A stretch of DNA of 64,000 bases, from contig JAFEGO010000041.1 in assembly GCA_018239845.1 (NCBI GenBank), positions 1 to 64,000 of the forward strand, in the 5' to 3' direction. A model generated the notes under the pieces. The model did no database searches and was not told the DNA's origin. It saw only the letters and a list, made by a program, of their open reading frames with translations. This document shows positions 25,127-33,073 of the stretch, piece by piece; position 1 is the first letter of the stretch, and each line of letters starts with the position of its first letter. The position numbers and the translations under genes are program-made. This stretch comes from Verrucomicrobiota bacterium (GTDB lineage: Bacteria > Verrucomicrobiota > Verrucomicrobiia > Opitutales > Opitutaceae).

Positions 25127-25589
25127 GCGGCTCACCGATGGCGGGCTGGAATTTGTGGTCATCGGCGGTTACGCGGCCATGACCCACGGCTCATCGTTGG
25201 TCACCCGCGACCTCGACGTCTGCGCGGTTCTAACGAATGAAAACGTGGAGAAAATCCGCCGGATATTCGCTGACTGGAATCCACGTCATCGCATGACCCC
25301 GCAGCGCTTGTCCTTTCTAACCCATCCCACCGCCGGCGTGCCTGTGCAGAATCTCTACCTCCAAACCGACCACGGTGTCATTGACATCCTCTCTCACGTC
25401 CTCGGGCTTGGTGACTTCGCGCGCCTCGCCGAAAAGGCCGAGAAACTCGTGGTCGATGGCCGTACCTACCGCTTCATCTCCCTCGAAGACCTCATCACCG
25501 CCAAGGAAGCCGTCGGGCGCGAAAAGGACCTCCTCGCGGTGAAGGAACTCCGGGCCATCGCCGCCAAGCGCGCCCACCCGCCCCGCTGA
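25101..25589 (+). CDS. Nucleotidyltransferase-fold protein (MNT/AbiEii-like)
   Basis: 162 residues. FVVIGGYAAMTHGSSLVTRDLDVCA is the nucleotidyltransferase GG/GS...DxD signature with the metal-binding Asp pair (RDLDV). A later DILSHVLG and the end ISLEDLITAKEAVGREKDLLAVKELR match the common C-terminal helix of minimal nucleotidyltransferases. The ATG at 25101 is preferred to 25059 because it starts close to the fold and keeps a short overlap with the small partner gene. The catalytic residues look intact, so it could add a nucleotide to a protein or RNA target. Confidence 0.78.
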   Translation: MQDFQGLLERLTDGGLEFVVIGGYAAMTHGSSLVTRDLDVCAVLTNENVEKIRRIFADWNPRHRMTPQRLSFLTHPTAGVPVQNLYLQTDHGVIDILSHVLGLGDFARLAEKAEKLVVDGRTYRFISLEDLITAKEAVGREKDLLAVKELRAIAAKRAHPPR

Positions 25590-25636
25590 CACACGCTTGA
25601 CCCCGTCCGCGCGCGCCGCGAATTTGCGGGCGCGCC

Positions 25637-26962
25637 ATGTCCAGCTCTCCTGACCAAGCCGCCGCCGCGCCTCACCGGCCGTCGCTCTTCATCAGCTACG
25701 CTTCGGAGGACCGCGCCGCCGCGCGCACGTTGCGCGACGCCCTGCAGGCCGCCGGCCTCGACGTCTGGTACGATGAAAACGAGCTCGGCGGCGGCGATGC
25801 CTGGGACCAGAAGATCCGCCGTCAGATCCGCGACTGCGAATACTTCATGCCCCTCATCTCCGCGGCCACCGAGCGCCGCAAGGAGGGCTACTTCCGCCGC
25901 GAATGGCGCCTCGCCGCCGAGCGCACGATGGACATGGCCGACGATGTCCTCTTCCTGATCCCGGCCACCCTCGACGGCACCAACGAGCAGGGCGCGCGCG
26001 TACCCGACAAGTTTCTCTCCGTGCAATGGCTCCGGCTCCCCGGCGGCCAGCCCACCGCCGCCTTGCAGCAGGTCGTCCAGCGAATCCTCGCCGGCGATCA
26101 CCACGCCCTGCCCCGCGCCGCCACGCCGCCGCCGCTGCGCCACACCGCCGCCGCACCGGCGCAGGACCCGGCGCCCGCGGCTCCGCTGATCCCGCCCTTT
26201 CCCCACGTCCCGGAAAAAGGCGGCTTCCTCCACGGCCTGAAGTTCCTCGGCGAGATCGTCCGCTGGGCCCTCCTCACCGCGTGGCTCCTCTTCAAGCGCG
26301 CGCCCAAGGTCGTCCGCGTCATCCTCGTCATCTGGTTCGTCTTCTTCCTGCTTTCCACGCGGTGCAGCCGCAACTCCGACCGCGATAGCGATGCGCCGCC
26401 CGTGCCGGCCAAGCCCGGGGCCGCCGACGGCGCCAAGGCCCGGCAGGTGATCAAGGAGGTGGCCGACAAGCTCTCCCACGCCTCCGACGCCAGTGACAAG
26501 GACCCCACCGCCAGTCAGCTCGCCAAGTTTGGCAACGATCTCGCCCGCGGTCTCGCCGCCGGGCTGAAGGACGCCGATGTCGCCGGCAAGCAGCTCGTCG
26601 CCGTCCCCTTCGCTCTCGGCGTCACCAACGAGGCCGACGCCAAGACCCTCGCCGCCATCTTCACCCCGCTCTACGGCCGCCTGGCCCTCGAGCGCTCGGG
26701 CGAAACCGCTGTCGCCAGCGAGCCGCTTCCCGCCGCCAGCGACCAGGCCCTCGCCGCCCTCGGCCACCGCCTCTCCGCCGAGTACGCGCTCGCCGCCTGG
26801 ATCGACCGCACCGGCGAGGCCCCCGTGCTCGATGTCCGCCTGATCAAGGTCCAGGACAACTCCGTGGCGTGGACCTCGAAGTATCCATTCACCGGCGACA
26901 ATGCCGCCGTGATCGGCGACCAGATCGCCACCGCCGTCCTCGCCGCCGTGCCCAAGGAATAA
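25637..26962 (+). CDS. TIR-domain protein with membrane segment and C-terminal extracytoplasmic-type domain
   Basis: 441 residues. The N-terminal TIR domain (about 14-150) shows SLFISYASEDRAAARTLRDAL, GLDVWYDE and a helix FRREWRLAAER whose Glu89 sits where the catalytic Glu of NAD-cleaving TIR domains is found. A proline-rich linker (about 155-195) leads to hydrophobic segments (about 205-219 and 225-240), then a charged linker and a C-terminal domain (about 295-441) with VAVPFALGVTNEADAKTL and repeats of the form LAALGHRLSAEYALAAW, reminiscent of FlgO/TolB-N-like periplasmic folds. A membrane-tethered TIR protein is suggested, either a signalling adaptor or an NADase. Neighbours do not settle its role. 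Confidence 0.8.
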   Translation: MSSSPDQAAAAPHRPSLFISYASEDRAAARTLRDALQAAGLDVWYDENELGGGDAWDQKIRRQIRDCEYFMPLISAATERRKEGYFRREWRLAAERTMDMADDVLFLIPATLDGTNEQGARVPDKFLSVQWLRLPGGQPTAALQQVVQRILAGDHHALPRAATPPPLRHTAAAPAQDPAPAAPLIPPFPHVPEKGGFLHGLKFLGEIVRWALLTAWLLFKRAPKVVRVILVIWFVFFLLSTRCSRNSDRDSDAPPVPAKPGAADGAKARQVIKEVADKLSHASDASDKDPTASQLAKFGNDLARGLAAGLKDADVAGKQLVAVPFALGVTNEADAKTLAAIFTPLYGRLALERSGETAVASEPLPAASDQALAALGHRLSAEYALAAWIDRTGEAPVLDVRLIKVQDNSVAWTSKYPFTGDNAAVIGDQIATAVLAAVPKE

Positions 26963-26976
26963 GCCCCTGCCCGGCC

Positions 26977-27537
26977 ATGCAGGTCACCCACTTCGCGTCC
27001 GCCGCCGATTTCCGCCGCTGGCTCGAGGCCAATCACGCCACCGCGACGGAGCTGCAGGTCGGCTTCTACAACAAGGCCTCCGGCCGCGGCGGCCTGACCT
27101 ACGCCGAGGCGGTGGACGAGGCCCTCTGCTTCGGCTGGATCGACGGCATCATCCGCAAGCTCGACGCCGCCAGCTATACCCATCGCTTCACGCCGCGCAA
27201 AGCCGGCAGCATCTGGAGCCTCATCAACGTCGGCCACGTCGCCCGGCTCACCGCCGCCGGCCGGATGCACGCCGCCGGCCTGAAGGTCTTCGCCGCGCGC
27301 CAGGAGGCGAAGACCGGCATCTACTCCTTCGAGCGGGAAAAGCCCGCCGTGTTTCCGCCCGCCTACCTGAAGGAGTTTCGCGCCCACGCGAAAGCCTGGG
27401 CTTTCTTCAACGCCCAGCCGCCGGGCTACCGCCGCCTCGCCACGCACAAGGTCGTCAACCCCAAGCAGGAGGCCACCCGCCGCCGCTGGCTCGACCGCCT
27501 CATCGCCGCTTCCGCCTCCGGCCGTCGCATCGAATAA
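26977..27537 (+). CDS. YdeI/OmpD-associated-family protein
   Basis: 186 residues, soluble. FRRWLEANHATATELQVGFYNKASGRGGLTYAEAVDEALCFGWIDGIIRKLDAASYTHRFTPRKAGSIWS is the diagnostic N-terminal half of the YdeI/YdhG family, and AYLKEFRAHAKAWAFFNAQPPGYRRLATHKV is the matching C-terminal half. The biochemical role of the family is not established; some members are annotated as bacteriocin-protection proteins. The start ATG lies 14 bases after the TIR gene stop on the same strand, so the two may be co-transcribed. Confidence 0.85.
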   Translation: MQVTHFASAADFRRWLEANHATATELQVGFYNKASGRGGLTYAEAVDEALCFGWIDGIIRKLDAASYTHRFTPRKAGSIWSLINVGHVARLTAAGRMHAAGLKVFAARQEAKTGIYSFEREKPAVFPPAYLKEFRAHAKAWAFFNAQPPGYRRLATHKVVNPKQEATRRRWLDRLIAASASGRRIE

Positions 27538-27642
27538 GACCGGCCTCGCCGAGTCCGAGGACCGGATACATGGGATAGGGTGATCTCCCTGCACCCTGAT
27601 TTCGAGTGGTCTTGCCGGGCGAAATTTATCACTTTTCGCACC

Positions 27643-29778
27643 ATGAGAGTCATGCTCGCAGTCACCTGCGTCGCGCTGTTCAGCACCGTCCGGATCTGCC
27701 GGGCTGAGGAAACCACCGAGCCGGCCGACCAAGCCCCGCGGCAGAGCCACGGGTGGACCGAGCCCACCTCCCACGACTACTCGCTGCTGCAGAAAATCGG
27801 CAGCCGCATCCGGGGCATTTATCTCAACCTGCCCGGCTTCTGGCGCGTACATACCAACCATCTCCAGGCACCCGGCGCCGCCGCCCCCGGCAAGGGCTAC
27901 CTCGTGCGCCGACCCGGCCGCGGCGTCGTCGCGCAGCCGTACACCGATCCCGCCGCGCCGAAGGACAACAACGTCGAGCTCGGCCAGCTGCCCCGCGCCG
28001 TCGACAACAGCGAGCTGCCTTACTTCCCGCCCATCTTCAACCAGGGCGACCTCAATTCCTGCACCTCCGTCGCCACGACGTATTATCAGCTCACCCACAT
28101 GGTCGGCCTCGCCCGGGGCTGGGACCAACGTCGCGGCAATCCCGCGCAGCGCTTCTCGCCGATGTGGACCTTCAACCTCATCAACAGCGGCAACAACCTC
28201 GGCGCGTTCCAGGTCAGCGCCTACGCCGCGCTCCTCGCCCACGGCGCCGCCACGTTGAAGGACATGCCCTACCGCGGCCAGACGGTCCCCGCGGTCAACT
28301 ACCGCCGCTGGCCGGACGACCAGGCCGTGTGGCAGAGCGCCCTCGACTTCCGCATCGACAAGTTCGGCATGATCCAGAGCTACTCCGTCGTCGGCTTCCT
28401 CCGCGACGTCCGCCTGCTGCTCACCAACGGCCATGTGCTCACCGCCGCCACCGCGATCGACGCGTGGAATAAGGAAGTGATCGAGGACAACCCCACCCGC
28501 AGCGCCGACAACCCCTACGTCGGCGAGTACATCTGCACCGCCGTCGGCCGCGACTCCGGCAACCACTGCATCACCATCGTCGGCTACAACGACGATATCT
28601 GGGTCGATCTCAACCACAACGGCGTGGTCGATCCCGGCGAAACCGGCGCGCTGAAAATCGCCAACTCCTGGGGCCGCGGCGACTGGAACAAGGGCTTCCG
28701 CTGGCTCGCCTACTCCGCGCTCTACAATCCGCACGACGCCGCCGACGCCGAGACCCGCCAGGCCGCGCTCTACGGCCTGCAGGCCTTCTGGATTTCCGTC
28801 GCCCACGACTACGATCCGTCCGTCGTGCTCGAGGTCGATCTCCCCGCCGCCTACCGCGGCGACTACCAGCTCAGCGCCGGCACGGGCCCCGCCGCACTGG
28901 CCCCCAATTACATCTTCAACCACCGGGGCGGTAAGTACAACTTCGCCGGTCAGTCCCGCCCGGGCAAGGGCAGCGCCGTGCTCGACTTCACCGATCCCGT
29001 GCGCCGCGCCGGGCCCGGGGACGAGATCTATCTCAACCTGGCGGCCGGCGGCACTCCCTCCACTCCGCCCGCCGCGCAATTGCGCGACCTCCTCAACGGC
29101 CAGGTTTATCCGCTGACCTTCACGCCCAACCCGCCCGGGCAGCCGGGCTACCGCGCTCCCCTCCCCGCGCTGGCCCCGCGGCAGGCCAACACCCTCACGG
29201 TCTCCGTCCCCAGCCAGTTCGATTTCAACGGCAACGGCGGGTTCAGCGTGCCGCTGCAGATCGGCCAGAGCGATCGCGCCAAGCATCCTCTCGACGTGAA
29301 GGTTTACACCTGCAATTCGTCCGTGCTCACGCCCGACGACGTCCGGGTGGAGAGCGATGCCGGCGGCCAGCAAAGCCTGCGCATCACCCCGCCCGCCAAC
29401 ACCCGCGGCTCCTGCCTCCTCACCGTCCATGTGTCCGATGGTTGGAATACCCGCGAGGCCCAGGTACGCGTCAATATGCTGGAGGACCGGCAGACCGCGC
29501 CCAAGGTCACGATCCTGCCGCCCCGGCGCAACGGCACCACCATCACCGTGCCGTTCCGCATCCAGCCGTCGAACAGCGCGTCGTTCGACGAGCTGGGCGT
29601 GTTTTTCGACACCCCTCAAGTTGACCAAGTCGAGAAATACGAGTTCAGCGGCAGTGGTGCCGAGCGCCGGCTGACGGTCGAGCTGCGCAACGATGTCCCC
29701 GTCGATCTCGCCGTCTCCGCCGTCTCGGGCCGCCTGTTTGGCACCGACCGGGTCCACGTGGACCCGGTCGCCTATTAA
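27643..29778 (+). CDS. Secreted papain-like (C1 family) cysteine peptidase with beta-rich C-terminal domains
   Basis: 711 residues. A signal peptide (to about residue 20, RICRAEE) is followed by a C1-type catalytic region: FNQGDLNSC with oxyanion Gln134 and Cys140, NHCITIVGY with His308, and ANSWG with Asn341. Between His and Asn lies DLNHNGVVDPGE (322-333), a complete EF-hand-like calcium loop. The C-terminal 330 residues appear as Ig-like or beta-sandwich repeats with many prolines, typical of exported proteins, and a second D-x-N-x-N stretch (FDFNGNGG). The ATG at 27643 is preferred to an earlier GTG because it starts the signal peptide. Substrate unknown; probably acts outside the cytoplasm. 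Confidence 0.78.
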   Translation: MRVMLAVTCVALFSTVRICRAEETTEPADQAPRQSHGWTEPTSHDYSLLQKIGSRIRGIYLNLPGFWRVHTNHLQAPGAAAPGKGYLVRRPGRGVVAQPYTDPAAPKDNNVELGQLPRAVDNSELPYFPPIFNQGDLNSCTSVATTYYQLTHMVGLARGWDQRRGNPAQRFSPMWTFNLINSGNNLGAFQVSAYAALLAHGAATLKDMPYRGQTVPAVNYRRWPDDQAVWQSALDFRIDKFGMIQSYSVVGFLRDVRLLLTNGHVLTAATAIDAWNKEVIEDNPTRSADNPYVGEYICTAVGRDSGNHCITIVGYNDDIWVDLNHNGVVDPGETGALKIANSWGRGDWNKGFRWLAYSALYNPHDAADAETRQAALYGLQAFWISVAHDYDPSVVLEVDLPAAYRGDYQLSAGTGPAALAPNYIFNHRGGKYNFAGQSRPGKGSAVLDFTDPVRRAGPGDEIYLNLAAGGTPSTPPAAQLRDLLNGQVYPLTFTPNPPGQPGYRAPLPALAPRQANTLTVSVPSQFDFNGNGGFSVPLQIGQSDRAKHPLDVKVYTCNSSVLTPDDVRVESDAGGQQSLRITPPANTRGSCLLTVHVSDGWNTREAQVRVNMLEDRQTAPKVTILPPRRNGTTITVPFRIQPSNSASFDELGVFFDTPQVDQVEKYEFSGSGAERRLTVELRNDVPVDLAVSAVSGRLFGTDRVHVDPVAY

Positions 29779-29795
29779 GGGTCGGGCCGCGGACC

Positions 29796-30701
29796 TCAGT
29801 CGCGGCCCCGGCTCCGCTCTTCCGCCTCCTCGATCGTTTTGGGCCAGTCGCTCTTGAGCAGCCGCGACAGCGAGCGGTCCGCCAGCAGCTTCCCGCCGGT
29901 CTGGCAGCGCGGGCAGTAGTTCACCTCGTTCTCCGCATAGACGATGTGCTGCACCTTGGTCCCGCACACCGGGCAGGGTTGGCCGAATTTCCCATGCACC
30001 GCCATCTCCGGGCGGAAGGCCGTCACCTTGGTCGGAAAGCCCGCGCCCGTCTCCGCGCGCAGGCGTTCCGTCCAGAGGGTGAGCACCTCGCGCGTCGCGC
30101 GCCACAACCACGCGATCTCCTCCGGTTTCAGTTTCTGCGTGAGCGCCACCGGCGATAGTTTTGCCGCGTGCAGGATCTCGTCCGAGTACGCGTTGCCGAT
30201 CCCGCTGAAGACCCGCGGGTCCGTCAGCGTGCGCTTCAGCGTGTGGTTCTCCTGCGTCAGCGCCGCGCCAAACTCCGCCTCACTCGCGGCGAAGACGTCG
30301 ATGCCACCCGGCTCGTGCAGGCGCAGACCCGCCTCGTCCGCGACCATGTGCAGCGCCGCGCGGCGCTTCGTGCCCGCCTCGGTGAGGGTCAGCGTGCCGT
30401 TTTCAAAGACAAAGTGCGCCAGCGCATTTCTTGCCGCCGGTTTCGCGGCGCCGTCCGTCCATTGCAGTCGCCCGGCGATCATCAGGTGCAGCACGAGCCA
30501 CTTGCCGTCCTCAAAGCCAAACGCGATCCGCTTCCCCAACCGCCGCAGCGCCACGATCTTTTTCCCGACGAGCGAGTCGATCGGCGGCATCGCTGTTCGT
30601 AATACGAACACGTGCTCGATGCGGATTTTTTGGAGCACCTGCCCGATGACGCGCCGGTCCAGCGCCTCGAGGTAAACCGTGATGTCGGGCAGTTCCGGCA
30701 T
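29796..30701 (-). CDS. Fpg/Nei-family DNA glycosylase
   Basis: 301 residues. It starts MPELPD, so the N-terminal proline needed for the Schiff base and the following Glu are present, as is the hairpin lysine in RRLGKRIAF. The helix-two-turn-helix region contains GIGNAYSDEILHAAKLSP, and the C-terminal zinc finger is complete (CPVCG...YCPRCQTGG). This is the base-excision repair enzyme family that removes oxidised purines or pyrimidines. A longer upstream frame (MRENPG) is rejected because the catalytic proline must follow the start Met. The gene is 31 bases behind the last ABC permease gene on the same strand. Confidence 0.88.
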   Translation of the reverse strand: MPELPDITVYLEALDRRVIGQVLQKIRIEHVFVLRTAMPPIDSLVGKKIVALRRLGKRIAFGFEDGKWLVLHLMIAGRLQWTDGAAKPAARNALAHFVFENGTLTLTEAGTKRRAALHMVADEAGLRLHEPGGIDVFAASEAEFGAALTQENHTLKRTLTDPRVFSGIGNAYSDEILHAAKLSPVALTQKLKPEEIAWLWRATREVLTLWTERLRAETGAGFPTKVTAFRPEMAVHGKFGQPCPVCGTKVQHIVYAENEVNYCPRCQTGGKLLADRSLSRLLKSDWPKTIEEAEERSRGRD

Positions 30702-30732
30702 GCCGGGGTTTTCCCGCACTCCGCCGCGGTTG

Positions 30733-31575
30733 TCAGCCCTTTACCGCGCCGATCTGGATGCCGCGGATCATCTGGCGCTGCAGGAGCACGAAGATGATGA
30801 TCAGCGGCACCACCGACATCGTCACACCCGCCATCAGCAGGTGCGTGGCCTGGCCGCGCTCGCCGTCGAAAAACAGCATGCCGACCGGCACGGGGAACTT
30901 CTCCACCGTCTTCATCATCACGAGCGGCCAGAAGAAGCTCTGGTAGTTGCCGATGAAGGTGAAGATCGCGAGCGTGATGAGCCCGGGCCGGCTCAGCGGC
31001 AAAATCACATCCCAGAAGATCTGCCACTTGCTCGCGCCGTCGATCTCCGCCGCCTCGTCCAGCGCCCGCGGGATGCCCAGCATGAACTGCCGCAGCAGAA
31101 ACGTGCCGAAGGCGCCGAAGGCCGACGGCAAAATGAGCCCGAGGTAGGTGTCCACCATGTCCCAGCTCACCATCAGCTGGAAGGTCGGGATCAGCGTCAC
31201 CAGCGGCGGCAGCATCATCGTGCCGAGGTAGAGGAAAAACACGCGGTCCCGCCTCGGCCAGTCCAGCCGCGAAAAGCTGTACGCCGCCAGCGCGCTGGTC
31301 AGCACCTGGATCACCGTCACCCAGCCCGCCACGACGAGGCTGTTGGCCATGAAGCGGAAGAAGGGGATGACCTTGAACACCTCCGGGTAATTCCACCAGC
31401 GCCAGGCGCCGGGCATCCACTCGGGGTCGGCCGACTCCGTCAGCGTCTTGAAGCTCGTGAGCACCATCCAGACGAAGGGCGCGATCATCAGCAGGCTGAT
31501 CGCCACCAGCAGCAGATGCAGCCACGGGCCCTTGCGGACGGCGGGCGGGGTGGAACTGGGGGCGGGCTCGTTCAT
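30733..31575 (-). CDS. Sugar ABC transporter permease, MalG/LacG-like
   Basis: 280 residues with about six transmembrane helices. After the first helix (LHLLLVAISLLMIAPFVWMVLTSFK) the usual carbohydrate-uptake pattern is seen, and the EAA loop that docks to the ATPase reads EAAEIDGASKWQIFWDVILPLSRPG. The ATG at 31575 is used; an earlier TTG overlaps the upstream gene. It lies ten bases after the larger permease and forms with it and the binding protein a three-gene importer. No ATPase gene follows; a shared MsiK-type ATPase elsewhere is the likely energiser. Confidence 0.9.
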   Translation of the reverse strand: MNEPAPSSTPPAVRKGPWLHLLLVAISLLMIAPFVWMVLTSFKTLTESADPEWMPGAWRWWNYPEVFKVIPFFRFMANSLVVAGWVTVIQVLTSALAAYSFSRLDWPRRDRVFFLYLGTMMLPPLVTLIPTFQLMVSWDMVDTYLGLILPSAFGAFGTFLLRQFMLGIPRALDEAAEIDGASKWQIFWDVILPLSRPGLITLAIFTFIGNYQSFFWPLVMMKTVEKFPVPVGMLFFDGERGQATHLLMAGVTMSVVPLIIIFVLLQRQMIRGIQIGAVKG

Positions 31576-31585
31576 GGGGGCGCGC

Positions 31586-33073
31586 TCAGTCGTTGACGTT
31601 GCGGTTGCCAAAGCGGAAATTCAGTAGTGAAATGATAAATACGAGGGCGAAGAGCACCCACGCCGCCGCCGAGGCGTAGCCCAGCCGGCCGGTCTCGAAG
31701 CCTTCGTTGTAGATGAAGTAGCTGAGCGTCGTCGTGGAGCCCGCCGGGCCGCCCTTCGTCATCACGCGCGCCATCTCGAAGCCGCCCTGCAGGCCGCCGA
31801 TGACGCCCATCACGCCGATGAAAAACGTGATCGGCACCAGCTGCGGCCACGTCACATGCCAGAAGCGCTGCACCGCCGACGCGCCGTCGAGGTCCGCCGC
31901 CTCGTAGAGCTCGGGCGGGATGTTGTTCAGGCCGGCGAGGTAGAGGATCATGTTGTTGGAGCCGATCGCGGCCCACAGGCCCATCAGCATGATCGCCGGC
32001 TTGGCCCAGTCGTAGTCGCCCAGCCAGTCCGGCGACTCGATCCCGGACGCGGCCAGCGCGGGCAGGCCCGGGCCGAACGCGATGCCCGAGGCCAGCAGGC
32101 CCAGCAGCGGCATGAGCGCCAGGGCCAGCGCGATTTCCGCGCTCAGGCCCCGGTCGATCGCGCACTTCGGGCCCCAGCGCCGCGGCCGGCGGAGGATCAG
32201 CCCGGTCACCACCGCGCCCACCACGGTCGTGACAAGGGCGGCCACGCCGCCCGACAGCCCCAGCCAGTGGAGCAGGAAGGCCTGCGGCAGCACCACGGTC
32301 GCGACGCCCATCGCCACCGCCACCTGCCCGGCCCCGCAATCATCCCAATGCTGGCGCAGGCGGCGCAATTGCCAGCCGCCCACCACAATCGCGAGCACGC
32401 CGCTGAGCGCCGGGACGCCCCAGGCCACCAGACCGGGCGCCGCCTTGATCACGCTGGTCGTCCCGTCGAGCACCGGCGCCAGCGCCAGGTTGATCGGGCC
32501 GACCTGCGGGTGATAGAGTTTTTTCCAGAGGACGAAGGTCGCCACGCCCGCCGTGAAATTCGGCAGGTAGAACAGCGTGCGGTAGGCCGTGCCTTTCGTC
32601 AGCACGCCCGCGGCGAGCGTCGTGGCCGCCAGTGCGCCGAAGATGCCCAGCACCGCGATCTCGCGCATGCCCGCCATGCGCAGCAGCACCCCGCTCGCGA
32701 CCAGCACCACCGTCGCCAGCGCCATCGCCACGATCCGGCTCACCTGCCCCTTGCCCACCCGCGTGAGGAGCAGGGCCGCGACAAGGCTGCCCACGATCGC
32801 AAACGGCAGGCCCAGCATCAGGTAGAAGGTATTGCCCAGGTAACGCCAGAAATCCGGCTGGTTGAAGAGCCAGATGAAATTATCCAGACCCACGAACCGC
32901 AGCGGCTCGTGGTGAAACATATTGTGCCGCAGCGTATCCCAGTCGGTGAACGCGATCGCGAAGCTCGCCGCCAGCGGCACCGCGGTGAACGCGAGAAAGC
33001 CCAGCAGGCTCGGCAGCAGGAAACCCACGCCCGCCGTCAGCCGGCGCAAAGCCGATCCGCGGTTGGTCTTCAT
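31586..33073 (-). CDS. Sugar ABC transporter permease, MalF/UgpA-like, enlarged by extra membrane segments
   Basis: 495 residues, against about 290-320 for normal UgpA-type permeases. The standard parts are seen at the ends: FLLPSLLGFLAFTAVPLAASFAIAFTDW (helix 1), YRTLFYLPNFTAGVATFVLWKKLYHPQVGPINLALAP, and near the C-terminus IGSNNMILYLAGLNNIPPELYEAADLDGASAVQRFWHVTWP, the EAA loop. Two hydrophobic blocks are inserted, one of about 50 residues before RTLFYLP and one of about 130 residues before the second standard part. The frame is intact. Start overlaps the stop of the binding protein by 4 bases (ATGA). Confidence 0.85.
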   Translation of the reverse strand: MKTNRGSALRRLTAGVGFLLPSLLGFLAFTAVPLAASFAIAFTDWDTLRHNMFHHEPLRFVGLDNFIWLFNQPDFWRYLGNTFYLMLGLPFAIVGSLVAALLLTRVGKGQVSRIVAMALATVVLVASGVLLRMAGMREIAVLGIFGALAATTLAAGVLTKGTAYRTLFYLPNFTAGVATFVLWKKLYHPQVGPINLALAPVLDGTTSVIKAAPGLVAWGVPALSGVLAIVVGGWQLRRLRQHWDDCGAGQVAVAMGVATVVLPQAFLLHWLGLSGGVAALVTTVVGAVVTGLILRRPRRWGPKCAIDRGLSAEIALALALMPLLGLLASGIAFGPGLPALAASGIESPDWLGDYDWAKPAIMLMGLWAAIGSNNMILYLAGLNNIPPELYEAADLDGASAVQRFWHVTWPQLVPITFFIGVMGVIGGLQGGFEMARVMTKGGPAGSTTTLSYFIYNEGFETGRLGYASAAAWVLFALVFIISLLNFRFGNRNVND

